A stretch of 64,000 nt of DNA from assembly GCA_003695915.1 (NCBI GenBank), contig RFGF01000088.1, positions 48,393 to 112,392 of the forward strand, given 5' to 3'. Shown one piece after another: positions 17,919-27,886 of the stretch. The notes beneath the pieces were generated by a model. It had not been told where the DNA came from. It ran no database searches and saw only the letters and a program-made list of their open reading frames with translations. Numbering within the stretch: position 1 is the stretch's first letter; the number at the start of each line of letters is the position of its first letter. A program made the translations under genes and the position numbers. The DNA comes from Nitrospirota bacterium. GTDB taxonomy: Bacteria; Nitrospirota; Nitrospiria; Nitrospirales; UBA8639.

Positions 17919-18245
17919 ATGGCTGATCCTATCGAAGAAGAAGTCCAACGGGAAATTCAAACGCACAAGATTCTCATTTACGGAAAGGGGACAAAAACGG
18001 CTCCCCAATGCGGGTTTACCGTAGAAACCATGGAATTTTTTGATCAGTTCGGCTATCCCTACGAAGTCATCAATGTACTGCCGCATCCGGAAAAACGGGA
18101 GTATCTGAATCGACTGACGAACTGGCCGACGTTGCCCAAGGTGTTTATCGGCGGGACCTTCTATGGAGACACAGATGTGTTAGGGCCGATGGCCGAAAAA
18201 GGCGAACTCCAACCCTTGTTGGAAAAAGTCTTTCAGGAGTCCTAA
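17919..18245 (+). CDS. grxD: Monothiol glutaredoxin (Grx4 type) with CGFT active site
   Basis: A 108-aa glutaredoxin that would bind a bridging [2Fe-2S] cluster with glutathione and exchange it with BolA. Visible are ILIYGKGTKTAPQCGFT (single active-site Cys31), NWPTLPKVFIGG with the cis-Pro and the GDTDVLGPM glutathione-binding turn. The usual CGFS motif is CGFT here. The ATG at 17919 has a good ribosome site (GGAAGGAGGG). A strong terminator follows 38 bp after the stop, closing the bolA-grxD unit. Confidence 0.94.
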   Translation: MADPIEEEVQREIQTHKILIYGKGTKTAPQCGFTVETMEFFDQFGYPYEVINVLPHPEKREYLNRLTNWPTLPKVFIGGTFYGDTDVLGPMAEKGELQPLLEKVFQES

Positions 18246-18283
18246 GCGCCGCGCCTCGTCCTGCGCGTCCAGCCGTCTTCGAA

Positions 18284-18313
18284 CGCCTGCCCTCAAAGGG
18301 GCAGGCGTGTTTT
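18284..18313 (+). terminator. Intrinsic terminator of the bolA-grxD unit
   Basis: Stem CGCCTGCCC / GGGCAGGCG with a 6-base loop followed by TGTTTTCC. The rest of the 18246-18580 gap holds no gene I can support. Confidence 0.8.
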
Positions 18314-18580
18314 CCGGTCACTTCCTTTCTCATTTTATAAGTCTCGGCGCGATTGGCGCGCAGCCCCTTCTCTCGTTGTTTTCGAGTTTTTTCTTTTTGT
18401 TGTTCAATCACACCGGTTTCCGCTGATCGGGCACTAAACAGTCTACCTGTGTTGACGATTCTGGCCATGGCTTGAGTCAAGGTTCGGGTTCGAACGCCGA
18501 GAACACTGATGGCTGTCTGTTGAAGCCCGTATCTCATCTGCGCTCGATAATCGCGTATTTGTCATGGCAGGAAACTTGCG

Positions 18581-19309
18581 ATGAGGTCATCGGTCTTCGC
18601 TTGGGCTTTTCTCCTCACCTGGCTCGGCATCGTAGGATCCCTCACCGGTTGTCTGTCACGACCAATCGATTCCCGTCTCGGAGAGGAGCAAGCTGGAAGA
18701 AGGGATTGGCAGAGGCGGCATGCTCACCTGCTTCGGCACGCAGAATTCAGCCAGGCCGCGCTCTTGGCCGGCTTGCACGACCTGGGTCGGCTCGATTCTG
18801 CCCACCCGGTTGCGAATATGTCTTTGATGCCGTCTGCTCATGACGAGTCCGTTCAGACGCCATCCGAATCTTTTGCGTTCAGAACAGAACCTTCGATGTT
18901 GGATGAGCATGCGAGCGAACGAGGGGCAGCGGAAACTTCGTTGGATGGAATCTCGCACGTGCGAATGGGATGGACATTTTTGATCCATGGAAATTATGCC
19001 GGGGCGGTTGCGGCCTACCGCGAAGCCTTGCGGCAGAATGATCGATTGCCTCAAGCCTTTCTAGGGTTAGCGGTCGCTCTGCGCTTTGAGGGGAAAATGA
19101 ACGAGGCCAAGAGCGCCATTCAACGTGCTTTAGCCCTTGCTCCCGGGTATGCCGCCGCTTTGGTGCATTTGGGATACTGGTATGCCGACAACCCATCCGG
19201 TCGAGGTGATTACGCCACGGCTCGGCAATTGTTTCGTCGGGCTTCCCAATTAGGAGATCCGTTTGCCGCTATCGCCCTTCGCGATCTGGATGCACGAGAG
19301 CGCACCTGA
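18581..19309 (+). CDS. TPR-repeat lipoprotein
   Basis: A 242-aa exported lipoprotein. The signal peptide ends in the lipobox LTGC (Cys24), so the protein should be anchored in a membrane. The C-terminal half (about residues 125-235) contains two to three TPR-like units (NYAGAVAAYREALRQ, RLPQAFLGLAVALRFEGK, KSAIQRALALAPGYAAAL). The middle is low in recognisable features. Just downstream is an MshL-like secretin, so a role as pilus-assembly or secretin pilotin-like factor is plausible but inferred from position. Confidence 0.8.
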   Translation: MRSSVFAWAFLLTWLGIVGSLTGCLSRPIDSRLGEEQAGRRDWQRRHAHLLRHAEFSQAALLAGLHDLGRLDSAHPVANMSLMPSAHDESVQTPSESFAFRTEPSMLDEHASERGAAETSLDGISHVRMGWTFLIHGNYAGAVAAYREALRQNDRLPQAFLGLAVALRFEGKMNEAKSAIQRALALAPGYAAALVHLGYWYADNPSGRGDYATARQLFRRASQLGDPFAAIALRDLDARERT

Positions 19310-19546
19310 GCGATGAAGGACTTCTCTTGGACATCCTCAACCGTTCAGTTCGGAATGATGGAGAGTCTGACCGCATAGCCAAAGGCTTCGAGAGTTCCGA
19401 TCCTAGACTCTCTCCCCACGGGGTATTCCATTCTCGATCAAGAATGATCTCGCGCTCTCCGAGAAAGAGGAAGATCGATCCCTGGAGTGACGTTTTTTCA
19501 CCGAAAGAGAGACACGGTATCACCCTGTGCTTGATATTTCCTGTCG

Positions 19547-21106
19547 ATGCTCTTGTCCCTCACTAGGCAGCATCTTTCAAATCTCTTGAATTCGCTTCGA
19601 AAGATCATTCGAACATTGGTCGGTGTGCTCGTTCTTGGTTCGATCTGGGTGCTCCAGGGATGTACCGTATTCGCCGAGCGCTCTCAGACCGATGTGCTAG
19701 CTAAACAAAATTCTCGGGCGCCTGCTGAGCATGCTCAGCCTCTGCTATCAACGCGGGATCGGACGCCTTCGCCGCCGATTCCCTTGCACGAGCGACTGGC
19801 GCTCTCTCCGATCGAGGAAGAGCCAACGCATGCCGATTCGAACGATTCGCTCTTTAGCTTCCGGGCTCACGAGATGCCGTTGACGGATGCCTTGCGGCTG
19901 TTTGCACAAGCGCACCGACTCAACATCGTGGTCAGCCCGGAGGTTCACGGAACGATCACCGTCGATTTTCAGGGATTGCCGTTGGACAAGGCAATGGTCG
20001 CTTTACTGGATTCTCACGGGTATTACTGGACTCGAGAAAACGGGTTGATTCGTGTGCAGCGGTGGGAAACCCGATCATTTACGCTCGATTACATTCGACT
20101 AGTCCGAAGCGGGGAGGGACGGAACAAAGCCCAAATTACTTCGGGTTCGGGATCAGTGGGCAGTCCGAGCCGTGATACAGGAGAAATCACGCTCAATCAA
20201 TCCGACGAAGTGAAATTTTGGGAAGAGTTGGAAGACCAAATTCGAGGGTTGATGTCTACCGAAGGCCAGTTGGTCGTGAATCGCTTGTCGGGCACGATTC
20301 AGGTGACGGATCTTCACCGCAATGTCGAGAATATTGCGGTCTTTTTGGCGAAGATCCGACGGACCTTGTATCGACAAGTGGCCATCGAAGCGAGAATTTA
20401 CGAAGTGAATCTCAACGATAATTACAGCTTGGGAATTAACTGGAACAAAATTGCGTTCGACGGGACACACGGTGTCATCACGTTGTCGAATATTGTCACC
20501 GCACCTTTCGGGGGATTTGTTGCGAAAGCGGCCACGGGGAGCATCGCCTTTCGAGACGGGAGCTTCGATGTCATCCTTGAAGCGTTGCAGGAGCAGGGTG
20601 AGTTGCGGGTCGTGTCACAGCCCCGCGTGATTACGCTCAACAATCAGCCGGCTCTCATCAAAGTAGCGACCGACGAAGCGTTTTTTACCCAGACGGTTGC
20701 ACAAGGCGCGGCGGGAACGGGAAACATCATCACCGAACAAGCACGTTCCGTTTCGGTCGGCCTTGTTCTGTCGGTGACGCCGCAGGTGTCCGAAGATGGG
20801 TGGATCATGCTCGACGTGACTCCCATCATTTCTCGCCTGCGCGAAATTCGACAGTCGCCGCAGAACACGGCCACAGCTCCCGTCGTGGATGTGAAACAGT
20901 CATCGTCGCTCGTTCGCCTTCGGAACGGAGACATGGTGATTATCGGTGGGCTGATTCAAGATCAAGTCTCCGAGACAAAGCGAACGGTTCCACTGTTGGG
21001 CGATATTCCATGGCTAGGCCGATTGTTCACGGGCACGTACACCATTCAAACCAAAAGCGAATTGGTCGTCTTTCTCTCCGCTAAGATCTTGGATATGCAA
21101 TCATAA
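19547..21106 (+). CDS. mshL: Secretin, MSHA-pilus MshL-like
   Basis: Outer-membrane secretin, 519 aa, related to MshL/PilQ of type IV pili. A lipoprotein signal with LQGC near residue 39 precedes an STN-like domain (about 105-165: FAQAHRLNIVVSPEVHGTITVD), an N1-type segment (about 225-275) and the secretin beta-barrel domain (about 290-515) with the VAIEAR-YEVNLN start and the typical DMVIIGGLIQDQV and PLLGDIPWLGRLF end. Most of an MSHA operon (mshI-K, E, G) is not in the window. The gap upstream (19310-19546) shows no terminator. Confidence 0.88.
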   Translation: MLLSLTRQHLSNLLNSLRKIIRTLVGVLVLGSIWVLQGCTVFAERSQTDVLAKQNSRAPAEHAQPLLSTRDRTPSPPIPLHERLALSPIEEEPTHADSNDSLFSFRAHEMPLTDALRLFAQAHRLNIVVSPEVHGTITVDFQGLPLDKAMVALLDSHGYYWTRENGLIRVQRWETRSFTLDYIRLVRSGEGRNKAQITSGSGSVGSPSRDTGEITLNQSDEVKFWEELEDQIRGLMSTEGQLVVNRLSGTIQVTDLHRNVENIAVFLAKIRRTLYRQVAIEARIYEVNLNDNYSLGINWNKIAFDGTHGVITLSNIVTAPFGGFVAKAATGSIAFRDGSFDVILEALQEQGELRVVSQPRVITLNNQPALIKVATDEAFFTQTVAQGAAGTGNIITEQARSVSVGLVLSVTPQVSEDGWIMLDVTPIISRLREIRQSPQNTATAPVVDVKQSSSLVRLRNGDMVIIGGLIQDQVSETKRTVPLLGDIPWLGRLFTGTYTIQTKSELVVFLSAKILDMQS

Positions 21107-21140
21107 GCCTCGCCGATCTTGGACGGGATGGATACAGTCG

Positions 21141-22328
21141 ATGGGTGAGCACGGACAAATACGAGCGATTCGACAGGTATGGTTCCATCGATCTCGTCTT
21201 CGCATTCTCCTGATTAGCTTGGGAGTCGCTGGAGCGGTATCAGCTGGTACGGGTGCGGCGCTCTGGTGGGTGTCGGCCCCTGGATCTTCTGCCGAAGACC
21301 GGAACGCGAAGCACGGGCTGATGTCGCTTTCCTCCCCGGTCATTCGCGATCCAGCGTCCGTCGCTTCCGAATTATCGTCTCTCCCTCGGTCGGTCTTGCA
21401 GAATGAACGTTCCGCAGGAAAACGGGTGAACACAGCGATGTCCTCGTTGCGCTTGGGGTTACCCGTTCCTGCTTCGACACCGGCACTGATCCGGGTAGAG
21501 GAAAGCGAGGACGTCAACTCGTCATCGCCTCATTTTGCTGGCAAAAGAGTCCTGTTTCAGCGTTCCTCATCGCTTCCTGGCAGGATAGCGCGAACGGCTC
21601 GTCGACAGACAAAACGCGGGTACGAGAAAAAATCGAGGACGCATACTGCAGCCCGGACAAGAACGATTTCAAAGAAAGCCTTGCAGTCCGACAAAAAACA
21701 AGCGCCTTTGCAGGCGATGCGCCCGGTGGCTTCGAGTTCCTCTTCGATCGACGACCATGCGAGCCCTTCATCGTCGAATTTACCAAAGACCGGTCATCAA
21801 AACGGAACCGAACGGTCGACGGTTGGATCCAAAAAGTCTCTTGTCTCCGCGACCGATCAGCGGTTGAATCTGGCACGTCGTTTCATCCGAAAAGGACAGT
21901 TCGCGCGAGCATTGACCATCTTGAATGCCATTGGCGACTCCTCGCCTTCTTCGTGGGCTCTCCAGTTTTGGAAGGGAACGGCGTTGCTGGGTCTTGGGCG
22001 CCTGGATGAAGCAGATGCCGCGTTCGCTCGAGCGCTCGCCATCGACGACGGCATTCCCTCTCTCTGGGTTCAACGGGCTGTTGTGAGCCAACAGTCCGGC
22101 AACCATGCGCGAGCACTCGACTACCTCCGTCAAGCCGAATTGTTGGCGCCGGATCTTCCCGAAGTGTTATTGAATCTGGGCTACTCCCTCGAGGCCGAAG
22201 GCTTTATGGCCTTAGCCAGACGCTACTATCGACGGTTTCTTCTCGTGACACAAGGACGAGCACGCTATCGCAGGGTGTACGAAACAATCGAGGCACGTCT
22301 GGCAGATTGGTCTCGTCCATCGAGATAA
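21141..22328 (+). CDS. MshN-like membrane TPR protein
   Basis: A 395-aa protein with one N-terminal membrane segment (about 22-45), a long low-complexity basic/Ser-rich linker (about 130-240), and a C-terminal TPR block (about 245-385) with units such as NLARRFIRKGQFARALTILN, AEAA-type helices and LLNLGYSLEAEGFMALAR. Organisation and position right after an MshL-like secretin match MshN, which is thought to support MSHA pilus assembly. The gene starts 34 bp after the secretin stop, so the two are co-transcribed. Confidence 0.75.
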   Translation: MGEHGQIRAIRQVWFHRSRLRILLISLGVAGAVSAGTGAALWWVSAPGSSAEDRNAKHGLMSLSSPVIRDPASVASELSSLPRSVLQNERSAGKRVNTAMSSLRLGLPVPASTPALIRVEESEDVNSSSPHFAGKRVLFQRSSSLPGRIARTARRQTKRGYEKKSRTHTAARTRTISKKALQSDKKQAPLQAMRPVASSSSSIDDHASPSSSNLPKTGHQNGTERSTVGSKKSLVSATDQRLNLARRFIRKGQFARALTILNAIGDSSPSSWALQFWKGTALLGLGRLDEADAAFARALAIDDGIPSLWVQRAVVSQQSGNHARALDYLRQAELLAPDLPEVLLNLGYSLEAEGFMALARRYYRRFLLVTQGRARYRRVYETIEARLADWSRPSR

Positions 22329-22900
22329 GATCTTTCTATCCCTGCATCGTTGCCCTCCCCGATGCACCGGCATGGGCCAGTTCGCATGCCGGCAAGCCAT
22401 CCGGCTCTCATCCGGAGTAGGAACTCAACAGCATGATGGTTGCGGTTCGAGAATGGACACAGGTCAACGAACTATGGAATCAGCCGTTAATCATTGGGTC
22501 GGCATGATGGTTGCCATGCGCGCAGTAGACCAAGTTCGAGGTTGATGCCTGTCTGACAGCCTTTTCGATGATTCGACAAAGGGTTTTCCCTGCAGTCGGT
22601 CTGTCATTGTCATCGACAGACCTTCGGCGCTTCATGGTTTTTGTCGCAGACGGGCAAAAGGAAGAGCGATGACGGATCGTCTTCCGTCGTGTGTTTGGCC
22701 GTTTGGCGAGCTGCCATACTCGAGATGGCGTGATCCTGGAAAGTTTTTTCTCGCTCGGGTGCCATCGAGCATGGAATCTGCTTCAATCTCGTTCCGACGT
22801 GCCGATAGGCCTTGGAGCAGGTGCAAGATGGCCACCTTGTTACGCCTGTTATTCAGCCGTTCGTCGTGTTGTGCATCTCAACCAGGAGGTAGGCTCTGCA
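22329..22900 (+). other. Non-coding gap with three hairpins before a pseudogene
   Basis: No supportable gene. It contains three perfect inverted repeats: TGCATCG/CGATGCA (about 22342-22366), CCGGCATG/CATGCCGG (22367-22392) and GGTCTGTC/GACAGACC (22598-22622). The first two are adjacent and 14 bp after the mshN-like stop, and may end that transcript, although no T-tract follows. Confidence 0.45.
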
Positions 22901-25792
22901 ATGGCAGATATGTCGAACATCTCAGATTCAATCATCAGTGTGAAGCGCAAGCCGGCCCCGCTTGTGCCTTCATGCGAAGGTGTGCCTAGGGAGCCTGAGT
23001 GTCGTAGGGCTTGCGCTCGGCTGCGTCGATCACGTCTTTGCGCATGGGCGCAATGTCGGCGCGGTCGGGCAGTTGGAGCCTTCGGAAGCGCCAGTTCCCA
23101 TCCAGGCGAATGCTTGGCCTCAAGGCTATCTGAATTTTGAGCTTCTCCAATGCGGTCCTGTGTCGTATACCCGTTTGACGGATCATCTCTATGTCGTTGA
23201 TCCTGATGGCAATCGAGTCGTGGAACTCGATCGCGCAGGAAACGTCCTGCAACAGATCCCGATGGGGATGGGCCTGGCGGGTGTGGCGGTTTCGCCTGAT
23301 GGGGGACCGTGTATGTCATCGATCATCTGTCCGACAGTGTGACGGTCATCGGCAGCATGTCCGGGAACATCCAGACGGTCATTCAACGCGTCGATCCCGA
23401 CACACGGCTTTTGATGTTGGACGAACCGTGCGGAGTCGTCTTTTCGCCACCAAACCCGAGGCGTACGTCACGCTGGGGTAACCGAATGCGTTGGCCGTGA
23501 TCGACACGCGCACCCATGCGCTCAAAACCATCGTGCCGCTTCCCGCAGAAGAACCTTGTGCAGTTGCGGTCTCGTCCAATGGCGTGTGGATCTTCGTCGC
23601 CGCGCTGGAATCGGGGAATCGGACGGAAATTCGATTGACCAACGAGCCCTCGGGTGAATCGGAGAGAAACCCTTTGCTCTGGGCATGGCAAGTCCTCGAG
23701 TTCGTCCGCGGGAATTTTCAAGCCGAAGACGAGGTCGTACAAATCGACGATCCAGCCTATCCGGATCGGGATGTCTCAGTCATCGATTCGCAAGCCTACG
23801 CGATCACAGAAATTTCTCGAGTCGGGACGCTATCGTATGGATTGGCCGCCGATCTCGATGGAGGCTTGTGGGTTGCGATGACCGACCACCTCAATTTCAA
23901 AGACGGGCCGGAGGAACTCGACGGGCACCCGATTCTCAATAGATTGGTTCGGTAGACTCCCGGCGTCGCCGGATGGGCCACGCTTCATCGCGTACACTTC
24001 CCATTGGACGAAGATGCATCGGGTCAACCGATTCCCGGAGGTGCGGTTCCATATGTGGTAACAACTACGGATCGGGGGGGGATCCTGGTCACGGCAGCTT
24101 CGTCCAACATGTTGCTCGTTGTCGATCCGTTGACCGGCATGGTGAGGAATCGCATTCCGGTCGGCTCCATGCCTCGCGGACTCCTCGTCGTCGAGGATGT
24201 TGCCTATGTGTATAACCGAGGCGATCTGACCTTGTCCGTTGTGGATCTCGGGAACTCCTTCCACGAACCGGTCGAACGGTATCGAGTCGTCCTCGCCACC
24301 GATCCGGCTCCGGCCTTTATCCAGCAAGGACGACGGCTCTTCTACGATGTCTCGTTCTCCTCCAATGGGACGTTCGCCTGTGGAAGCTGCCATCCCGATG
24401 CCCATGTCGACCAACTGGTCTGGAATCTCGGTGATGGCCCGCGATCGACACGATGAGCGTTCGGGGCATTGCCGGTATGGAAAGCTTCCATTTGGACGGC
24501 ACCAAGGCCACGGCTCGACAACTGGTCATCGATGGGATCACGGCCAACGTGTTTCGAGGATCCATCGATTCCGACCACGTGCAGCAACTAGCGGCATTTA
24601 TTCTTCATGTGAGCATTCCGCCATCACCGTATCGCGCGCTGACGGACCAACTGAGCTCTCTGGCTCGCGAGGGAGCGGTGATCGTCAGACGAGAAGTGTG
24701 GCTCGATGCCCAATACCAACTCGTCGGCGGTGTGGTGCAATTCGATCCTGACTTTCAGGCTCTGCTCCATGAATGGGGAGACCCGGATATAGTATCGAGA
24801 GAAGGCTGTGCGTTGTCCCGCTGTCATACCGCTCCGTGGTGGACGACTCCCAATCCTGACCGAATACAATCGAGGCTGTGACGTTCCGGGGGATGTGGGA
24901 TCGGAATACCTGGATCCACAATGGGGCGACCAGCAAACGAAAGACGCTCACGCCAACGAATATTTACCGTAACGCCTTCGGCCATCCGAAGCCCTATTCC
25001 GGTTTTCCCGGTGCGGTTGCGGCCTCGGGAGGATTTTTCACAACCTATTTCAGACATGAAGTGGATGGGACCAATTCGGAAGGCCGCCTCGATCCGCTGG
25101 TGCTAATGCCGCGGATCGAGGCCTACCAGTTCGAACTGTCGACTGGTCTACCAGGCGTGTTGGGGCGTTCGGTGCTCTATGATGGAAGTCCGAGCGCTGA
25201 GGAAGCGCAGATGTTGATGGAAATCATCAATGCGGCTGCTGCGCATAACGTGCGGATGCGCGTAGAAGGCAGGTTGAGTGGCGCGTTCATCTCATGGAGC
25301 TGGCTGCCGGATACCAACGAATTTCAAACGGCTCACGGGACGGTGCTCTCCCATAGCGAGGTCGTGGATCTGCTCAATGCCGCACGATCGTATGCCCTTC
25401 GTGTGTGGGCGGATTAGCCAGTCGAGACCGAAGTCCAACCGCTCTTGGAATCTCTTGTGGATGGCGATGATCCGAACAAGCTAGTCACGGCCATCAATGG
25501 AAGAACACAGAAATTTATCTTGAAAAGTCGCCACTTCAAACCGGGAATGTGGATCTTAGTCGACGGTCGGCGCTATGCGCAGCCCACGGTGATCGACTCT
25601 GAAACGGCGGAACACATCGAAGATCCGGTCAATGCGGTCGGGCCCTATTACATCATCTCGGTGCTCAATCCCGATGGGCTGAAGAGCAACGAGTTTTCTG
25701 GTTCAGTCACGCCTGCGAGCGCACTCGCTCCCGCACTTCCCAAAAGCGTTGCGCCAACAGAACACGAGGGAGCGATATCCCAACCGTTCTAA
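22901..25792 (+). pseudogene. Broken gene for an exported beta-propeller / c-type cytochrome-like protein
   Basis: Coding-like sequence runs in the forward direction for nearly 2.9 kb but in changing frames. An AGGAGG site precedes ATG at 22901. A signal-like hydrophobic stretch follows in another frame (about 22962-23040). YVTN/NHL-type propeller repeats are seen (LYVVDPDGNRVVELD, VTVIGSMSGNIQTVI, VIDTRTHALKTIV, LLVVDPLTGMVRNRIPVG). Then comes a haem-binding CGSCH (near 24382) and a CALSRCH variant (near 24810). Breaks: frameshifts near 22960, 23300 (in a GGGGG run), 23440, 24450 and 24815-24890; in-frame stops TAA 23479, TAG 23953 and TAG 25415, each explicable as a CAR Gln codon mutated to TAR. 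The intact protein would be about 960 aa. Most neighbours are intact, which argues for genuine decay rather than poor sequence. Confidence 0.85.
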
Positions 25793-26338
25793 GGCATGGT
25801 CTTCACTTTGCGCTGCCTGAGTCACATGTCCGTCCATGCACGCTCGTCCGGCTGTGTGCATGGTACCGAAGCAGACGCTCGCCCTTTGGGCGTTCGGGAG
25901 ACCGTTCACACGCGGTCGATATCGAAGATTGGGAAGCGCATTCTGCCGTTGAAATGATCGGCAGCGCTTTTCTGTTCAGTTTTTCTTCTTCTGCTCCGAA
26001 ATAAGTCGTGTGCGAGGGGAGAGATCAGCCTGGTGTTCGACAAAACCTCTCTGCCGCGGAGAGAGCCTGCTCTTGTGCGCGTTGGGTGTTGGCTTCCGAA
26101 TCGTTTTTATTTCAGGTCATGCATAACAAAGAGCGGTCGCAGACATCCGCTTTGCCCGCACGGGCGATGGTCGCTGTGCGAACGCGGGCGAAGCCGTCAT
26201 AGTCCGAATCTGCGCTGCGTCAGGAGCCGCGGTATGTTTTCGTCTTTCGTAATAGGTCGATGCCGGATGGAATCAGCTTGCCATCGACAGTCAGCTTGTC
26301 GAATAGATCCGTATTTTGCGTATTCGTTTCTCCATTGA
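25793..26338 (+). other. Gap between the pseudogene and the HD-GYP gene
   Basis: No supportable gene. One hairpin, CTGCCG/CGGCAG with a 10-base loop (25943-25964) followed by a T-rich stretch, might have been the terminator of the decayed gene. I looked for a cyclic-di-GMP riboswitch ahead of the HD-GYP gene and did not see one. Confidence 0.4.
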
Positions 26339-27790
26339 TTGCATAGGTCAGTTGTGATCCAGGAAATCCCTATCGAACAACTGCAGCCAGGCATGTACCT
26401 GGTCGGCATCGATCAACCATGGTTCAAAACCCCTTTTCTGTTGCACCGGTTTCGGATCAAGTCGGAAGAGGAAATTCTTTCCCTCAAAAAGTGTGGTGTC
26501 CGACTGGTCAAAATCGATCTGAGTCGAAGCGAAATCGATCGCCTTTCCGAGATCGGCGAGGATGCACATCACGTGCGCGTGGGCGTTGTCGAAGCGGAGC
26601 GGGCTGCGGACGCGGTGTCGGACGCATCCCCAAACTCTGTCGATGCATTGCCCGGGGAAGGGGATTCCTCCGCTTCTTTGCCACGTCACAGCGGCTCGAC
26701 CCGATATTTGTCGGTTTCGAGCGTGCCAGGTGCCGACTCCGAGCGAGCGAAGCACGCCTCGGAGTCGGTCGAGCAATCCATCGCGACAATGCAGGAAAAG
26801 CCGTCACCATCGCCGGCCATTCGACGAGAGCCCGTGACAGCCAACGGTGTCGCGCCGGAAGAAGCAGAGCATGCCAAGATCGTCTTTCATGAGATTGCCT
26901 CATCCGTAGAAGATGTCTTTGCCGGCGTGTCGGCCGGCGAACGCATCAATACCGGTGAAGCCAAACGTGTGGTGTCGACCGTCATCGCTGAGATTCTGAG
27001 CGCCCCGAAGCCGTTGCTGCATCATATTCAGATGCAGGCGCTTCGCCGATACGACCCCACGTTGTTCGTCCATTCGCTCAACGTGTGTGTCATGGCACTC
27101 ATCGTCGGACACCAGGAAGGCTTTTCTCATGAGACGCTGCAGACGCTGGGACTGGGAGCCCTGCTTCACGATGTGGGACACCTACGGGTGCCGAGAAATC
27201 TCCTACGAAAGAAAAGCGGGTATACAAAGCAAGAACAGAAAATTTTGCACAAGCATCCGGAATTGGGAGCCTCGCTCTTGGCTCAATCTACCGAGCTGTC
27301 GCCCGAATCCCGACGCATCGTTGCCGAACATCACGAACGAATCGATGGCTCGGGCTATCCGCATGGATTGGCTCGGCAGGTCATTTCTCCGCTGAGCCAG
27401 ATTGTGAGCGTGGTGGATCATTACGATACCGCCATCAATGGGCGACGTGGGCATATTCCGCTTCCACCGGCTCATGCCGTACGGGAACTGTACAAACTGT
27501 GTCAAGCCGGGGCATTCAACCGACAATGGGTCGATCGCTTGATTCGGGTTGTGGGCATTTATCCGGTGGGTAGTTTGGTCGAATTGAATACCGGAGAGCG
27601 CGCCATTGTGGTCGCAGATAACCCATTGGCACGGACAAAACCCATGGTCACGATCATAGCCGACCCCGTTCAGCATGCGCATTTTCTCATCGATCTGGCG
27701 CTTCCCAATGCCAAACCGGTGCGTGAAATTTGTCGGATCTTGGATCCTGTTCAAGAAGGAATTCGCATTCAGGATTATTTGGCATTTTAG
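26339..27790 (+). CDS. DUF3391 plus HD-GYP cyclic-di-GMP phosphodiesterase
   Basis: A 483-aa protein: DUF3391 (about 8-65, IPIEQLQPGMYLVGID), a long polar linker (about 75-180) and an HD-GYP domain (about 225-430). Metal and catalytic residues are present: HD at 277-278 (LLHDVGH) and HHERIDGSGYP (331-341), so the enzyme should hydrolyse cyclic-di-GMP. It is soluble and probably cytoplasmic. Start is TTG at 26339 or GTG at 26354; the DUF3391 core begins just after either. It opens a signalling island of two hybrid kinases and two further HD-GYP proteins. Confidence 0.9.
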   Translation: MHRSVVIQEIPIEQLQPGMYLVGIDQPWFKTPFLLHRFRIKSEEEILSLKKCGVRLVKIDLSRSEIDRLSEIGEDAHHVRVGVVEAERAADAVSDASPNSVDALPGEGDSSASLPRHSGSTRYLSVSSVPGADSERAKHASESVEQSIATMQEKPSPSPAIRREPVTANGVAPEEAEHAKIVFHEIASSVEDVFAGVSAGERINTGEAKRVVSTVIAEILSAPKPLLHHIQMQALRRYDPTLFVHSLNVCVMALIVGHQEGFSHETLQTLGLGALLHDVGHLRVPRNLLRKKSGYTKQEQKILHKHPELGASLLAQSTELSPESRRIVAEHHERIDGSGYPHGLARQVISPLSQIVSVVDHYDTAINGRRGHIPLPPAHAVRELYKLCQAGAFNRQWVDRLIRVVGIYPVGSLVELNTGERAIVVADNPLARTKPMVTIIADPVQHAHFLIDLALPNAKPVREICRILDPVQEGIRIQDYLAF

Positions 27791-27886
27791 AACAGTGGCG
27801 AAGAGATGGTCCGCAGCCGGATCAGACGAGTCAGCAAGATATGAACAGCACTAAGCAGTTACGTTCATACGGAATCTAGAGGCGGT

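Noticed and set aside
22901..25792. The fragments of the propeller/cytochrome region as six separate genes
   Set aside because: Adjacent fragments continue one protein across frame changes and stops, lack own ribosome sites and are best read as one broken gene.
22901..25792. Frameshifts as pure sequencing error
   Set aside because: One shift lies in a GGGGG run and could be an error, but the three base-substitution stops and other shifts outside homopolymers are not explained that way, and neighbours are clean.
26008..26338. Cyclic-di-GMP riboswitch ahead of the first HD-GYP gene
   Set aside because: I could not find the GEMM core or its flanking stems.
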